Source of the DNA: an uncultured Prevotella sp.
Lineage (GTDB): Bacteria; Bacteroidota; Bacteroidia; Bacteroidales; Bacteroidaceae
DNA: 64,000 bases
NCBI GenBank assembly: GCA_900770395.1
Contig: CAAGKM010000031.1
Span: 1 to 64,000 of the forward strand
Reading direction: 5' to 3'
Shown here piece after piece: positions 16,060-24,094 of this stretch (position 1 is the stretch's first letter; each line of letters begins with the position of its first letter). Under the pieces are notes generated by a model, which saw only the letters and a list, made by a program, of their open reading frames with translations, was not told where the DNA came from and searched no databases. Made by a program: the position numbers and the translations under genes.

Positions 16060-16605
16060 ATGACAACCGACGAACAGATAGCACAACTCTGCGACACCAA
16101 CCCGGACAAGGGCTTTGAGCTGCTGGTGAGCACATACCAGCAGCGGGTGTACTGGCACATCCGTCGCATGGTGGTGATCCACGAGGATGCTGAGGACCTG
16201 CTGCAGGATGTCTTTGTGAAGATATACAGCAAGTGGAACTCATTCCGCCACGAGAGCAGCATGGCAACATGGATTTACCGCATAGCCTCGAATGAGTGCC
16301 TAACGTTCCTCAACCGCCAGAAGATGAAAGCGGTGACGGACGGCGGCGACAGCCAGCAGATGGCGCAGAGACTTGCCGACAGCAGCATGATGACAGCTGA
16401 CAGCGCCAACCGCATCACAACGGCATTGCAGGAGGCTGTGCAGACATTGCCCGAGACGCAGCGCCTGGTGTTCAACATGCGATACTACGATGACATGAGC
16501 TATAAGGACATAGCCAACGTGACGGGAAGCAGCATGAGCGCGGCAAAGACCAACTATCACATAGCCAAACAGAAGGTGACGGAGTATGTGAGGAAGCTGT
16601 TATGA
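16060..16605 (+). CDS. ECF-type RNA polymerase sigma factor
   Basis: A 181-residue sigma-70 family ECF factor. I start at the ATG at 16060 (MTTDEQIAQLCDTNPDKGFE) because the frame upstream to 15949 is not conserved-looking. Region 2 is HEDAEDLLQDVFVKIYSKW followed by STWIYR-like ATWIYRIASNECL; region 4 is LVFNMRYYDDMSYKDIANVT with the helix-turn-helix GSSMSAAKTNYHIAKQK. It is followed by a small one-helix membrane protein and a Spy-like periplasmic protein, which suggests an envelope-stress module. No matching promoter was recognised upstream. Confidence 0.9.
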   Translation: MTTDEQIAQLCDTNPDKGFELLVSTYQQRVYWHIRRMVVIHEDAEDLLQDVFVKIYSKWNSFRHESSMATWIYRIASNECLTFLNRQKMKAVTDGGDSQQMAQRLADSSMMTADSANRITTALQEAVQTLPETQRLVFNMRYYDDMSYKDIANVTGSSMSAAKTNYHIAKQKVTEYVRKLL

Positions 16606-16669
16606 GACGGAGCAGCAGATAAAGTAAAACAAGAAAGATAAAATATATAACACATAAAATCAGACGATT

Positions 16670-17023
16670 ATGAACAACGATTTTGATATAGAAAAGCTTA
16701 ACAGGCAAATGCCTTACACGGTGCCCGACAATTTTTTCGAGCAGTCGCGAAAGAGAATTCTCGATGCCACGGTAAATGCCAAGGCACGCAAGCACAGAAC
16801 GGCAAGACGACTCACAGCCATAGTGGCATCTGTCACCGCCATTGCCGCAGTGACACTCCTCGCAGTGTTCGCCGTGCAGCGGGAGATGCCGCAGGACTCG
16901 CCGGCAATCACCGCAGAGTCTGTAGACGCCCACGTGAACGACATCATGCAGGGCATCAGCGACGAGGAATTGGCAATATGGGCAGAGAGCACCGATCCCG
17001 ACATGTATCTCGCATCGTATTAA
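16670..17023 (+). CDS. Small single-pass membrane protein, candidate anti-sigma factor
   Basis: 117 residues. The N-terminal 45 are hydrophilic (LNRQMPYTVPDNFFEQSRKR) with a basic run before one transmembrane helix at about 47-68 (LTAIVASVTAIAAVTLLAVF). The C-terminal 45 are acidic and end SDEELAIWAESTDPDMYLAS. The topology (cytoplasmic N-terminus, periplasmic tail) and the place right after an ECF sigma gene suit an anti-sigma factor. It has neither a zinc-binding HxxxCxxC motif nor a FecR-like domain, so this is inference from context. Confidence 0.6.
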   Translation: MNNDFDIEKLNRQMPYTVPDNFFEQSRKRILDATVNAKARKHRTARRLTAIVASVTAIAAVTLLAVFAVQREMPQDSPAITAESVDAHVNDIMQGISDEELAIWAESTDPDMYLASY

Positions 17024-17113
17024 GGAGAGTGAGTTGCAAAGTAATTAATAGATTTATAAGACTTAGTAAGACAATAATTTATCAACCCAAATAAAATAAA
17101 AAAAGAAAAGACT

Positions 17114-17680
17114 ATGAGAAAAGTAATTATGATTTTCGCCGCGGCAATGATTCAGGCCGCCACCATCGCAGCAGCACCGCACCACAATCAGAGCATCAGC
17201 GACCAGTGCAAATGCGAGGCACAGAAACAGGCACGCCAAAAGAAAATGAGCATTGAGGAACGCCACGCCAACATGACAAAGTTTGTGGTGGACATGCTCA
17301 AGCTCGACGAGAAGACAGCAGCCAAGTTCACACCAATCTACAAGGACTACCTGAAGGAAAAGAGCGACCTGCGCCATGAGGGAATGAAAAACCGCCGTCC
17401 GCAAAAGGGCAACGTCACAGACGCCGAGGCGCAGAAAATCGTGAAGGAACGCCTGAGCGCAAGCAAGAAACTGCTCGGTGTTAGAGAGAAGTACTACAAC
17501 AAGATGGCTAAGGTGATCACACCCACACAGCTGCTCAAGATTTACGACATGGAGCAGAACTTCGACAACAAAATGCGCAACGCATGGGGCAACCGTACAA
17601 ACGGAAGACACCAGGGAGCACACCATTCAGGACTGCACAAGCCAAGACGCACGGCTCCACAGGACAAGTCAAGGAAATAG
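17114..17680 (+). CDS. Periplasmic Spy/CpxP-like protein
   Basis: A 188-residue secreted protein; the signal peptide is about residues 1-21 (MRKVIMIFAAAMIQAATIAA). The mature part is helical and highly basic, with SIEERHANMTKFVVDMLKLD and ITPTQLLKIYDMEQNFDNKM, the LTxxQ-like pattern of Spy/CpxP/CnrX-type periplasmic chaperones and sensors. A His/Arg-rich tail follows (GRHQGAHHSGLHKPRRTAP). It is the third gene of the sigma-factor module and probably its target or feedback partner. The family assignment rests on pattern only. Confidence 0.6.
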   Translation: MRKVIMIFAAAMIQAATIAAAPHHNQSISDQCKCEAQKQARQKKMSIEERHANMTKFVVDMLKLDEKTAAKFTPIYKDYLKEKSDLRHEGMKNRRPQKGNVTDAEAQKIVKERLSASKKLLGVREKYYNKMAKVITPTQLLKIYDMEQNFDNKMRNAWGNRTNGRHQGAHHSGLHKPRRTAPQDKSRK

Positions 17681-17710
17681 AACAAACCCAACATAATTTG
17701 AAAACACATA

Positions 17711-17745
17711 AAAAAGGCATCTTCCATACGGGAGATGCCTTTTTT
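17711..17745. terminator. Bidirectional intrinsic terminator
   Basis: AAAAAGGCATCTT pairs with GGAGATGCCTTTTTT around a short loop, with A-tract and T-tract on the two sides. It ends the sigma module on the plus strand and tRNA-Gln on the minus strand; the tRNA 3' end is 2 bases away. Confidence 0.9.
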
Positions 17746-17746
17746 G

Positions 17747-17817
17747 TTGGGATACTCGGACTCGAACCAAGAATGACAGGACCAGAATCTGTAGTGTTAC
17801 CATTACACCATATCCCA
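17747..17817 (-). tRNA. tRNA-Gln (CTG anticodon)
   Basis: The minus strand gives acceptor TGGGATA / TATCCCA, D-arm GTGTAATGGTAACAC, anticodon loop TTCTGGT (anticodon CTG) and T-arm CTTGGTTCGAGTCCGAG. The CCA tail is not encoded. Position 31-39 of the anticodon stem appears to be an A-C mismatch. Confidence 0.93.
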
Positions 17818-17856
17818 ATAAATGTTTTCAGCTCATCAGCTTTCTGAATTGCGGTG

Positions 17857-17888
17857 CAAAGGTACTGAGTTTTTTTGAAATCTCCAAA
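17857..17888 (-). promoter_or_regulatory. tRNA-Gln promoter
   Basis: Minus strand TTTG (17888-17885), a 20-bp spacer, TACCTTTG (17864-17857). It lies 40 bases upstream of the tRNA 5' end. Confidence 0.8.
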
Positions 17889-17945
17889 TTTTCGCCCGTT
17901 TTTTTTATAAAAAACTTCAATTTAACCATTTTTCCAACTTTTTTT

Positions 17946-17976
17946 TTTGTCAATTACGCTATTTATAGTAATTTTG
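17946..17976 (+). promoter_or_regulatory. Promoter of rsfS-ftsH-cdsA
   Basis: TTTG (17946-17949), a 19-bp spacer, TAATTTTG (17969-17976), 31 bases before the rsfS ATG. Confidence 0.75.
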
Positions 17977-18007
17977 CCACACTATTTTCACATTATATAA
18001 AATTTAA

Positions 18008-18367
18008 ATGGAACAGATACAAAATTTATTAGACGCAATCGTAAAAGGAATACAGGAGAAAAAGGGTTATAACATACAAATCGCCGACTTGGGCGGCATA
18101 GAGGGAGCCATCTGCAAATATTTCGTGATATGTACGGGACAATCACCGTCGCAGACAGGCGCAATAACCGACAGCGTTGAGGAGGTGGCAAGAACTGACG
18201 CCCACGAGAAGCCGATAAAGGTAATTGGTCAGGAAAACGCACAATGGATAGCGATGGACTACGGCGATGTGATGGTCCACATTTTCCTGCCAGACGTCCG
18301 TGAATACTATGACTTGGAACATCTTTGGGATGACGCACCGATACAGCAAATCGCAGACCTTGACTGA
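18008..18367 (+). CDS. rsfS: Ribosome silencing factor RsfS
   Basis: A 119-residue protein of the RsfS/Iojap family, which binds ribosomal protein uL14 and blocks joining of 30S and 50S subunits when nutrients are short. Family features visible: IQIADLGGIEGAICKYFVIC, TGQSPSQTGAI, and the C-terminal WIAMDYGDVMVHIFLPDVRE followed by YYDLEHLWDDA. Length is standard. It is the first gene of a unit with ftsH (71-nt gap) and cdsA. Confidence 0.95.
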   Translation: MEQIQNLLDAIVKGIQEKKGYNIQIADLGGIEGAICKYFVICTGQSPSQTGAITDSVEEVARTDAHEKPIKVIGQENAQWIAMDYGDVMVHIFLPDVREYYDLEHLWDDAPIQQIADLD

Positions 18368-18438
18368 CAGTGAGGAATGTTCAGTGTTCAGTGAAACTCA
18401 TTCACCTCATTTATATTATATAAAAGACTTTAGAAATT

Positions 18439-20514
18439 ATGGACAAGAAACCAGATATACAGAAGCAGGGACAGCAACAGAACGATCCGAAGATGCCAAA
18501 ATTCAATATGAACTGGATTTACATTCTCGCCATTGCCATGCTGGCTCTGTTTTATTTCTCCAACGGAAGGGAGAACTCAAGCATCAGCGCTGAGGCATCA
18601 TACACCGAATTCAAAAGTGTGGTGATGAAGGGTTGGGCACAAAAGATTGTAATCAACAAGACCGAGAGCACGCTTGAGGTGTATATAAAGCCTGAGCACC
18701 GCCGCGATGTGTTCAAGCAGGGAAAGGAGCAGACAGGCAAGGAGCCCACGATGTCGGTGGAGTTTGGAAGTGTTGACCAGGTGGAGAACTTCATCAACCA
18801 AGCCCGTGCCAAGAAACTGTTTACAGGCGACTTGAGGTATGACAACCGTGACACCAACAGTATTCTCAACATCATCATCTATAATCTGTTGCCTATAGTG
18901 CTGCTTGTAGGATTATGGGTGTTGGTGATGCGCAAGATGGGCGGCGGCATGGGCGGTGCCTCGGGCATCTTCAACGTGGGCAAGAGCCGCGCGAAGGTGT
19001 ATGAGGGCAGTGAGGAGATAAAAGTGACGTTTAAGGACGTAGCCGGTCAGGCAGGTGCCAAGCAGGAGGTGCAGGAGATTGTGGAGTTCCTCAAGAACCC
19101 TGGTAAATACACAGAACTTGGCGGTAAGATACCTAAGGGAGCGCTGCTCGTTGGTCCTCCGGGAACAGGTAAGACTCTGCTTGCAAAGGCTGTTGCCGGC
19201 GAGGCTGGAGTGCCCTTCTTCTCAATGTCGGGAAGCGACTTTGTCGAGATGTTCGTGGGTGTTGGAGCCAGCCGTGTGCGCGACCTGTTTGAGAAAGCAA
19301 AGAGCAAGTCACCGTGTATAATATTCATAGATGAGATTGACGCAGTGGGACGTGCCCGCAGCAAGAACCCGGCGATGGGAGGCAACGATGAGCGTGAGAA
19401 CACTCTCAACGCACTGCTCACTGAGATGGACGGATTTGGCACCAACAGTGGTGTGATTATACTTGCAGCCACCAACCGTGCCGACATGCTTGACTCCGCT
19501 CTGATGCGCGCAGGCCGTTTCGACCGTCAGATACATGTTGACCTGCCTGATATCCACGAGCGCAAAGCTATCTTCAACGTGCACCTTAAGCCGCTTAAGA
19601 CCGACGAGCATCTCGACGTGGACTATCTGGCACGACAGACTCCGGGATTCTCAGGAGCCGACATCGCCAACGTGTGCAACGAGGCTGCGCTGATAGCCGC
19701 ACGCCATAACAAGAAGACTGTGGACAAGCAGGATTTCCTCGATGCCGTAGACAGAATAATCGGCGGACTTGAGAAGAAAACCAAGGTGATGACAGCCGAC
19801 GAAAAGAAGGCAATCGCTATTCACGAGGCAGGACATGCCACAATATCGTGGTTCACACAATATGCTAATCCGTTGGTGAAAGTTACCATCGTGCCGCGTG
19901 GTCAGGCACTTGGAGCAGCATGGTATCTGCCCGAGGAGCGTCAGATCACCACCAAGGAGGCTATGCTTGACGAGATGTGCGCCACACTGGGAGGACGAGC
20001 AGCCGAGGATTTGTTTATCGGCAAGATTTCAACCGGTGCCATGAACGACCTGGAGCGTGTCACTAAGAGCGCTTATGGCATGATAGCCTATGCGGGTATG
20101 AGCGACAAGCTGCCAAACATCTGCTACTATAATAATAATGAGTATTCATTCCAGCGTCCATACAGCGATTCTACTGCGCAGCTCATCGACGCAGAGGTGC
20201 TGAAGATGATAAACGAGCAGTATGCCCGTGCCAAAAAGATTCTTGACGAGCATCGTGAGGGACACGCTCAGCTGGCACAGCTGCTAATAGAGCGTGAGGT
20301 GATATTCGCCGAAGATGCCGAGAGAATATTCGGCAAGCGCCAGTGGGCAAGCCGCACCGAGGAACTTATGGAGGCACAGCAGCGCGCCGAGGCAGAGGCG
20401 ATGGCAGAGCGCAGGGCAAAGGAACTGGAAGAGAAAGCCGCACAGGAAAACAACACAGACGGAAAAGCAGAGAATGCTGAAAGTGAAAACAATAAAGAAA
20501 ACAATGAGCAATAA
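18439..20514 (+). CDS. ftsH: ATP-dependent zinc metalloprotease FtsH
   Basis: A 691-residue membrane AAA+ protease that degrades damaged membrane and short-lived cytoplasmic proteins. The first transmembrane helix is near residues 26-42 (WIYILAIAMLALFYFS), the second near 141-162 (IIIYNLLPIVLLVGLWVLVM). Walker A GPPGTGKT is near 239, Walker B CIIFIDEIDAVGR near 292, the SRH arginines lie in ALMRAGRFDRQ, and the zinc site HEAGH is near 461. The C-terminal 60 residues are a charged, low-complexity helix. The final 11 nt overlap cdsA. Confidence 0.97.
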   Translation: MDKKPDIQKQGQQQNDPKMPKFNMNWIYILAIAMLALFYFSNGRENSSISAEASYTEFKSVVMKGWAQKIVINKTESTLEVYIKPEHRRDVFKQGKEQTGKEPTMSVEFGSVDQVENFINQARAKKLFTGDLRYDNRDTNSILNIIIYNLLPIVLLVGLWVLVMRKMGGGMGGASGIFNVGKSRAKVYEGSEEIKVTFKDVAGQAGAKQEVQEIVEFLKNPGKYTELGGKIPKGALLVGPPGTGKTLLAKAVAGEAGVPFFSMSGSDFVEMFVGVGASRVRDLFEKAKSKSPCIIFIDEIDAVGRARSKNPAMGGNDERENTLNALLTEMDGFGTNSGVIILAATNRADMLDSALMRAGRFDRQIHVDLPDIHERKAIFNVHLKPLKTDEHLDVDYLARQTPGFSGADIANVCNEAALIAARHNKKTVDKQDFLDAVDRIIGGLEKKTKVMTADEKKAIAIHEAGHATISWFTQYANPLVKVTIVPRGQALGAAWYLPEERQITTKEAMLDEMCATLGGRAAEDLFIGKISTGAMNDLERVTKSAYGMIAYAGMSDKLPNICYYNNNEYSFQRPYSDSTAQLIDAEVLKMINEQYARAKKILDEHREGHAQLAQLLIEREVIFAEDAERIFGKRQWASRTEELMEAQQRAEAEAMAERRAKELEEKAAQENNTDGKAENAESENNKENNEQ

Positions 20515-21367
20515 ACAGAAAAATCTGATAGTACGCACCATCACGGGCATATTTTTCGTGACTGCAGTGGTGGTGAGTTTCCTCAACCCGCAGGCAATGG
20601 CTTCTCTCTTTGCCCTTGTTACGGGACTCACAGTGTGGGAATTCACAGGCATCATCAATGCTCGTGGCGGAATATCTGTCAACCGCTTCATCTGCACCGT
20701 AGCTGGAGTGTATTTCTTCTTTGCCATGACAGGCTACACCAGCGGTATCACTCCGTCGGCAGTGTTCATCCCCTACCTCATCACAATCATCTACCTGCTC
20801 GTGGCAGAGCTTTACGCAAAGGCTGATGACCCTGTGGCAAACTGGGCATACACTATGATGAGCCAGATGTACATCGCACTGCCTCTGTCGCTCATCAACG
20901 TACTGGCGTTCCGCCCAACCATCGAAGGCGAAGTGGCTTACAGCTATCTGCTGCCACTGAGTGTATTTGTGTTTCTCTGGATCAACGATACCGGCGCATA
21001 TTGCAGCGGAAGCCTTTTAGGCAAGCACAAGCTGTTTCCCCGCATCAGTCCCGCCAAGAGCTGGGAGGGCAGCATCGGCGGAGCCGTCTTCGTGATGGCA
21101 GCGGCGGCGGGAATATCAACATGGCTCGATGCCAACGGCTATGACACTGCCGGCATGAGCACCCTGCAGTGGATGGGCTTAGGACTCGTTATCGTTGTGT
21201 TCGGTACATGGGGCGACCTTGTGGAGAGCCTCTTCAAGCGCACTATCGGCATAAAGGACAGCGGCAACATTCTGCCTGGACACGGAGGCATGCTCGACCG
21301 TTTCGACTCATCGCTCCTCGCCATCCCGGCAGCCGTGGTGTATCTTTACACCATCACGTTATTGTAA
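20504..21367 (+). CDS. cdsA: Phosphatidate cytidylyltransferase
   Basis: A 287-residue integral membrane enzyme making CDP-diacylglycerol from CTP and phosphatidate, the branch point of phospholipid synthesis. I start at the ATG at 20504 (MSNKQKNLIVRTITGIFFVT), overlapping ftsH by 11 nt; the longer frame runs inside ftsH. Seven or eight hydrophobic helices are visible. The CdsA signature is complete: SLFKRTIGIKDSGNILPGHG followed by GMLDRFDS. PAKSWEGSIGGAVF is the second conserved motif. Confidence 0.95.
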   Translation: MSNKQKNLIVRTITGIFFVTAVVVSFLNPQAMASLFALVTGLTVWEFTGIINARGGISVNRFICTVAGVYFFFAMTGYTSGITPSAVFIPYLITIIYLLVAELYAKADDPVANWAYTMMSQMYIALPLSLINVLAFRPTIEGEVAYSYLLPLSVFVFLWINDTGAYCSGSLLGKHKLFPRISPAKSWEGSIGGAVFVMAAAAGISTWLDANGYDTAGMSTLQWMGLGLVIVVFGTWGDLVESLFKRTIGIKDSGNILPGHGGMLDRFDSSLLAIPAAVVYLYTITLL

Positions 21368-21416
21368 AGCGCTATTCTCACAGACTGTTCTGCAAATTTG
21401 CTGAGTATATATTACT

Positions 21417-21485
21417 TGACCAAGTATCCTAAGATACATGACCTTTTATCTTAAGATACTTGGTCATTTATCTTAGGATACTTTA
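21417..21485. repeat. Inverted repeat with a third partial unit between cdsA and trpB2
   Basis: TGACCAAGTATCCTAAGAT (21417-21435) pairs with ATCTTAAGATACTTGGTCA (21448-21466), one mismatch that can be a G-U pair. A third copy of the core (ATCTTAGGATACTT) follows at about 21470-21483. A hairpin that could end the ftsH-cdsA transcript, though it lacks a clean T-tract. Confidence 0.7.
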
Positions 21486-21543
21486 TCTTTTATAGTTTTA
21501 TACCATATAATGTTATGGATTTATAAAGAAAAGAAGAAAAATG

Positions 21544-21575
21544 TTTGGCTTTTCGACAAAAAAACAGTAATTTTG
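21544..21575 (+). promoter_or_regulatory. Promoter of the trpB2-comF unit
   Basis: TTTG (21544-21547), a 20-bp spacer, TAATTTTG (21568-21575). It lies 31 bases before the ATG at 21607. Confidence 0.8.
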
Positions 21576-21606
21576 CAATCAAAAACAATAAAAACGCTAT
21601 ACAACG

Positions 21607-22977
21607 ATGTTAAAAGGACAGAAAAGATTTATGCTCGATGAGAGCGAGCTGCCACGCCAGTGGTACAACATCCAGGCAGACATGGTGAACAAACCGCTGC
21701 CTATGCTTAACCCAGCAACAAAGAAACCGGTTACTGTCGGCGAACTGTCGAAGGTGTTTGCACATGAGTGCTGCGTGCAGGAGCTTGACACAGAGCACGC
21801 ATGGATAGATATTCCTGAGCCTGTGCTCGACCTCTACAAGTATTACCGCTCAACCCCACTCGTGCGTGCATACGCACTTGAGGAGGCACTCGACACTCCG
21901 GCACACATATACTTCAAGAACGAGAGTGCAAACCCGCTCGGCTCACATAAGGTTAACTCTGCCATTCCGCAGGCTTACTACTGCAAGCAGGAAGGCACCA
22001 CCAACGTGACCACCGAAACTGGAGCTGGCCAGTGGGGCGCTGCACTGTCGTATGCCGCAAAGCTGTTCGGACTTGAGGCTGCTGTTTATCAGGTGAAGAT
22101 AACGATGCAGCAGAAGCCATACCGCAGCAGCATCATGCGCACCTTCGGAGCAACGGTGCAAGGCTCACCGTCGCTGTCCACCCGTGCAGGTAAGGACATC
22201 ATCACACGTGACCCGATGCATCCAGGCTCATTAGGAACAGCTATCTCAGAGGCTGTTGAGCTTGCCACAACCACCAAGGGATGTAAATATACCCTCGGCT
22301 CGGTGATGAACCACGTGACACTGCACCAGACTGTGATTGGTCTTGAGGCTGAGAAGCAGATGGAGAAAGCGGGCGAATATCCAGATGTGGTGATTGGCTG
22401 TTTCGGCGGCGGCTCCAACTTCGGCGGTATCTCGTTCCCATTTATGCGCCACAACATCCTTGACGGCAAGAGCACCGAGTTCATCGCTGCCGAGCCCGAC
22501 AGCTGTCCTAAGCTGACACGCGGTGTGTTCCAATATGACTTCGGCGACGAGGCGGGCTACACTCCAATGATACCAATGTACACCCTTGGTCACAACTTCA
22601 AACCGTCAAACATCCATGCAGGTGGTCTGCGCTTCCATGGTGCGGGCACAATAGTGAGCCAGCTCATCAAGGACAACATGATGCACGGTGTGGACATCCC
22701 GCAGGTAGAGTCGTTCGACGCAGGTATGCTGTTCGCACGCTGCGAGGGAATTATCCCGGCTCCCGAGAGCTGCCACGCCATTGCCGCTGCCATCCGCGAG
22801 GCAAAGCGCTGCAAGGACAACGGTGAGGAGAAGGTAATATTGTTCAACCTCTCAGGTCATGGACTTATTGACATGCCGTCGTATGAGCAGTATCTCAGCG
22901 GTGACCTCCACAATTACTCACTCTCAGACAAAGAAATCCGTGAGAATGTGAGCAAGTTGGAACAGATTATCAAATAA
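21607..22977 (+). CDS. trpB: TrpB2-type tryptophan synthase beta subunit
   Basis: A 456-residue PLP enzyme of the TrpB2 (stand-alone beta-like) group, which condenses indole with serine, or with O-phosphoserine in some members. The PLP lysine is K115 in NPLGSHKVNSAIPQAYY; ETGAGQWGAALSYAAKLFG and the phosphate-binding GCFGGGSNFGG (near 264) are present. The N-terminal extension (RQWYNIQADMVNKPLPMLNP) and YKYYRSTPLVRA are marks of TrpB2 over TrpB1. No trpA or other trp genes are nearby, consistent with a salvage role for free indole. Confidence 0.93.
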   Translation: MLKGQKRFMLDESELPRQWYNIQADMVNKPLPMLNPATKKPVTVGELSKVFAHECCVQELDTEHAWIDIPEPVLDLYKYYRSTPLVRAYALEEALDTPAHIYFKNESANPLGSHKVNSAIPQAYYCKQEGTTNVTTETGAGQWGAALSYAAKLFGLEAAVYQVKITMQQKPYRSSIMRTFGATVQGSPSLSTRAGKDIITRDPMHPGSLGTAISEAVELATTTKGCKYTLGSVMNHVTLHQTVIGLEAEKQMEKAGEYPDVVIGCFGGGSNFGGISFPFMRHNILDGKSTEFIAAEPDSCPKLTRGVFQYDFGDEAGYTPMIPMYTLGHNFKPSNIHAGGLRFHGAGTIVSQLIKDNMMHGVDIPQVESFDAGMLFARCEGIIPAPESCHAIAAAIREAKRCKDNGEEKVILFNLSGHGLIDMPSYEQYLSGDLHNYSLSDKEIRENVSKLEQIIK

Positions 22978-22983
22978 GAAAAA

Positions 22984-23685
22984 ATGCTTGGACGTTTTGC
23001 CACACGGCTGCTTGAGCTGATAGCACCGAGACTATGCGTGATGTGCGGCAAACGGCTTTCTATAGGCGAGGAATATGTATGCGGCGCTTGCCAACTGCAT
23101 ATTCCCCGCACTTTTTTTCATCTTCATCCGATAGACAACATCATGGCGCAGATGTTCTGGGGACAGATACCCATAGAGCGTGCAACGGCAATGTTCCTAT
23201 ACCAGCCACAGTCGGACTCCAGCAAGATTGTCTATGACATGAAATATCACAATAATCAGGATTTGGGAGTGGTGATGGGCAGAATGATGGCAAGAGAAGC
23301 CCTGCCATCGGGATTCTTCGAGGGGATAGACATGATTGTGCCTGTGCCGCTTGCCCCAGACAGAATGAGACAGCGCGGATATAACCAGAGCGAGATGCTG
23401 GCACGGGGAATATCAGATGTAAGCGGCATTGAGATGAGCACACAAATTGTAGCGAGAAAAGAATTCAGACAGAGCCAGACACATCTGAGCCGACAGGAAC
23501 GTATGGAGAATGTCGACGGGCAGTTTGTACTGACAGCCAACAGTGAAGATCTTACAGGCAAGCACATCCTTATAGTAGACGATGTAGCAACAACAGGAGC
23601 CACAATAATTACCTGCGCCACAGCCATGAAAGAAATCCAGGAAATAAGATTCAGCGTGATGACACTGGCATTCACCCACAGCTAA
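22984..23685 (+). CDS. ComF family phosphoribosyltransferase-like protein
   Basis: A 233-residue protein. The N-terminus has a four-cysteine zinc site (C18, C21, C33, C36 in CVMCGKRL and YVCGACQ). The C-terminal half is a type I PRTase fold with the PRPP loop HILIVDDVATTGATIITCA near 195-213 and VPVPLAPDRMRQRGYNQSEM. In competent bacteria ComFC helps DNA uptake; whether this species is competent cannot be told. It follows trpB2 by 6 nt and converges on folK with a 9-nt gap. Confidence 0.9.
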   Translation: MLGRFATRLLELIAPRLCVMCGKRLSIGEEYVCGACQLHIPRTFFHLHPIDNIMAQMFWGQIPIERATAMFLYQPQSDSSKIVYDMKYHNNQDLGVVMGRMMAREALPSGFFEGIDMIVPVPLAPDRMRQRGYNQSEMLARGISDVSGIEMSTQIVARKEFRQSQTHLSRQERMENVDGQFVLTANSEDLTGKHILIVDDVATTGATIITCATAMKEIQEIRFSVMTLAFTHS

Positions 23686-23694
23686 GAATGCTGT

Positions 23695-24063
23695 TCAGTC
23701 ACTCACCTCATCAATGAGTTTGAGTACATACGGACGTTTCCAGTCATTGAGGTGATATTTCACTCCATCATACATCAATATGTCAAGATCGATATGCACA
23801 ATACCGGTAATCTTGCTGCCGCTAACTCTGCCTATACGCTGCTCAACATGTTTCAACAACTTCTCAAGTGTGTTAATCGACAAAGAGGTAAAACCTCTGA
23901 TGAGACAGTTATGGAAATTATCCTTATACTGCTCACCAAACGGACGGGTAGTGATAATCCTCGACACACTGGCATCAACTAAAAGCTGAGACAACAAACG
24001 AATAGCCTCCGGCACATTAATCTGTGCCTCAAAATTACTTCCTATGGATATCAATACCTGCAT
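23695..24063 (-). CDS. folK: HPPK-like folate pyrophosphokinase, short
   Basis: A 122-residue protein related to 6-hydroxymethyl-7,8-dihydropterin pyrophosphokinase, which transfers pyrophosphate from ATP to the pterin in folate synthesis. I start at the ATG at 24063 (MQVLISIGSNFEAQINVPEA), not at the longer frame. The two magnesium-binding aspartates are in GIVHIDLDILMYDG, and the GSN strand is present. At 122 residues it is clearly shorter than the usual 150-170: the arginine-rich loop is reduced to ITGIVHIDLD. It is last in the operon, 31 nt after nadE. Confidence 0.75.
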   Translation of the reverse strand: MQVLISIGSNFEAQINVPEAIRLLSQLLVDASVSRIITTRPFGEQYKDNFHNCLIRGFTSLSINTLEKLLKHVEQRIGRVSGSKITGIVHIDLDILMYDGVKYHLNDWKRPYVLKLIDEVSD

Positions 24064-24094
24064 AATTTGCCTTTCTATAAAAAATGTATATACT

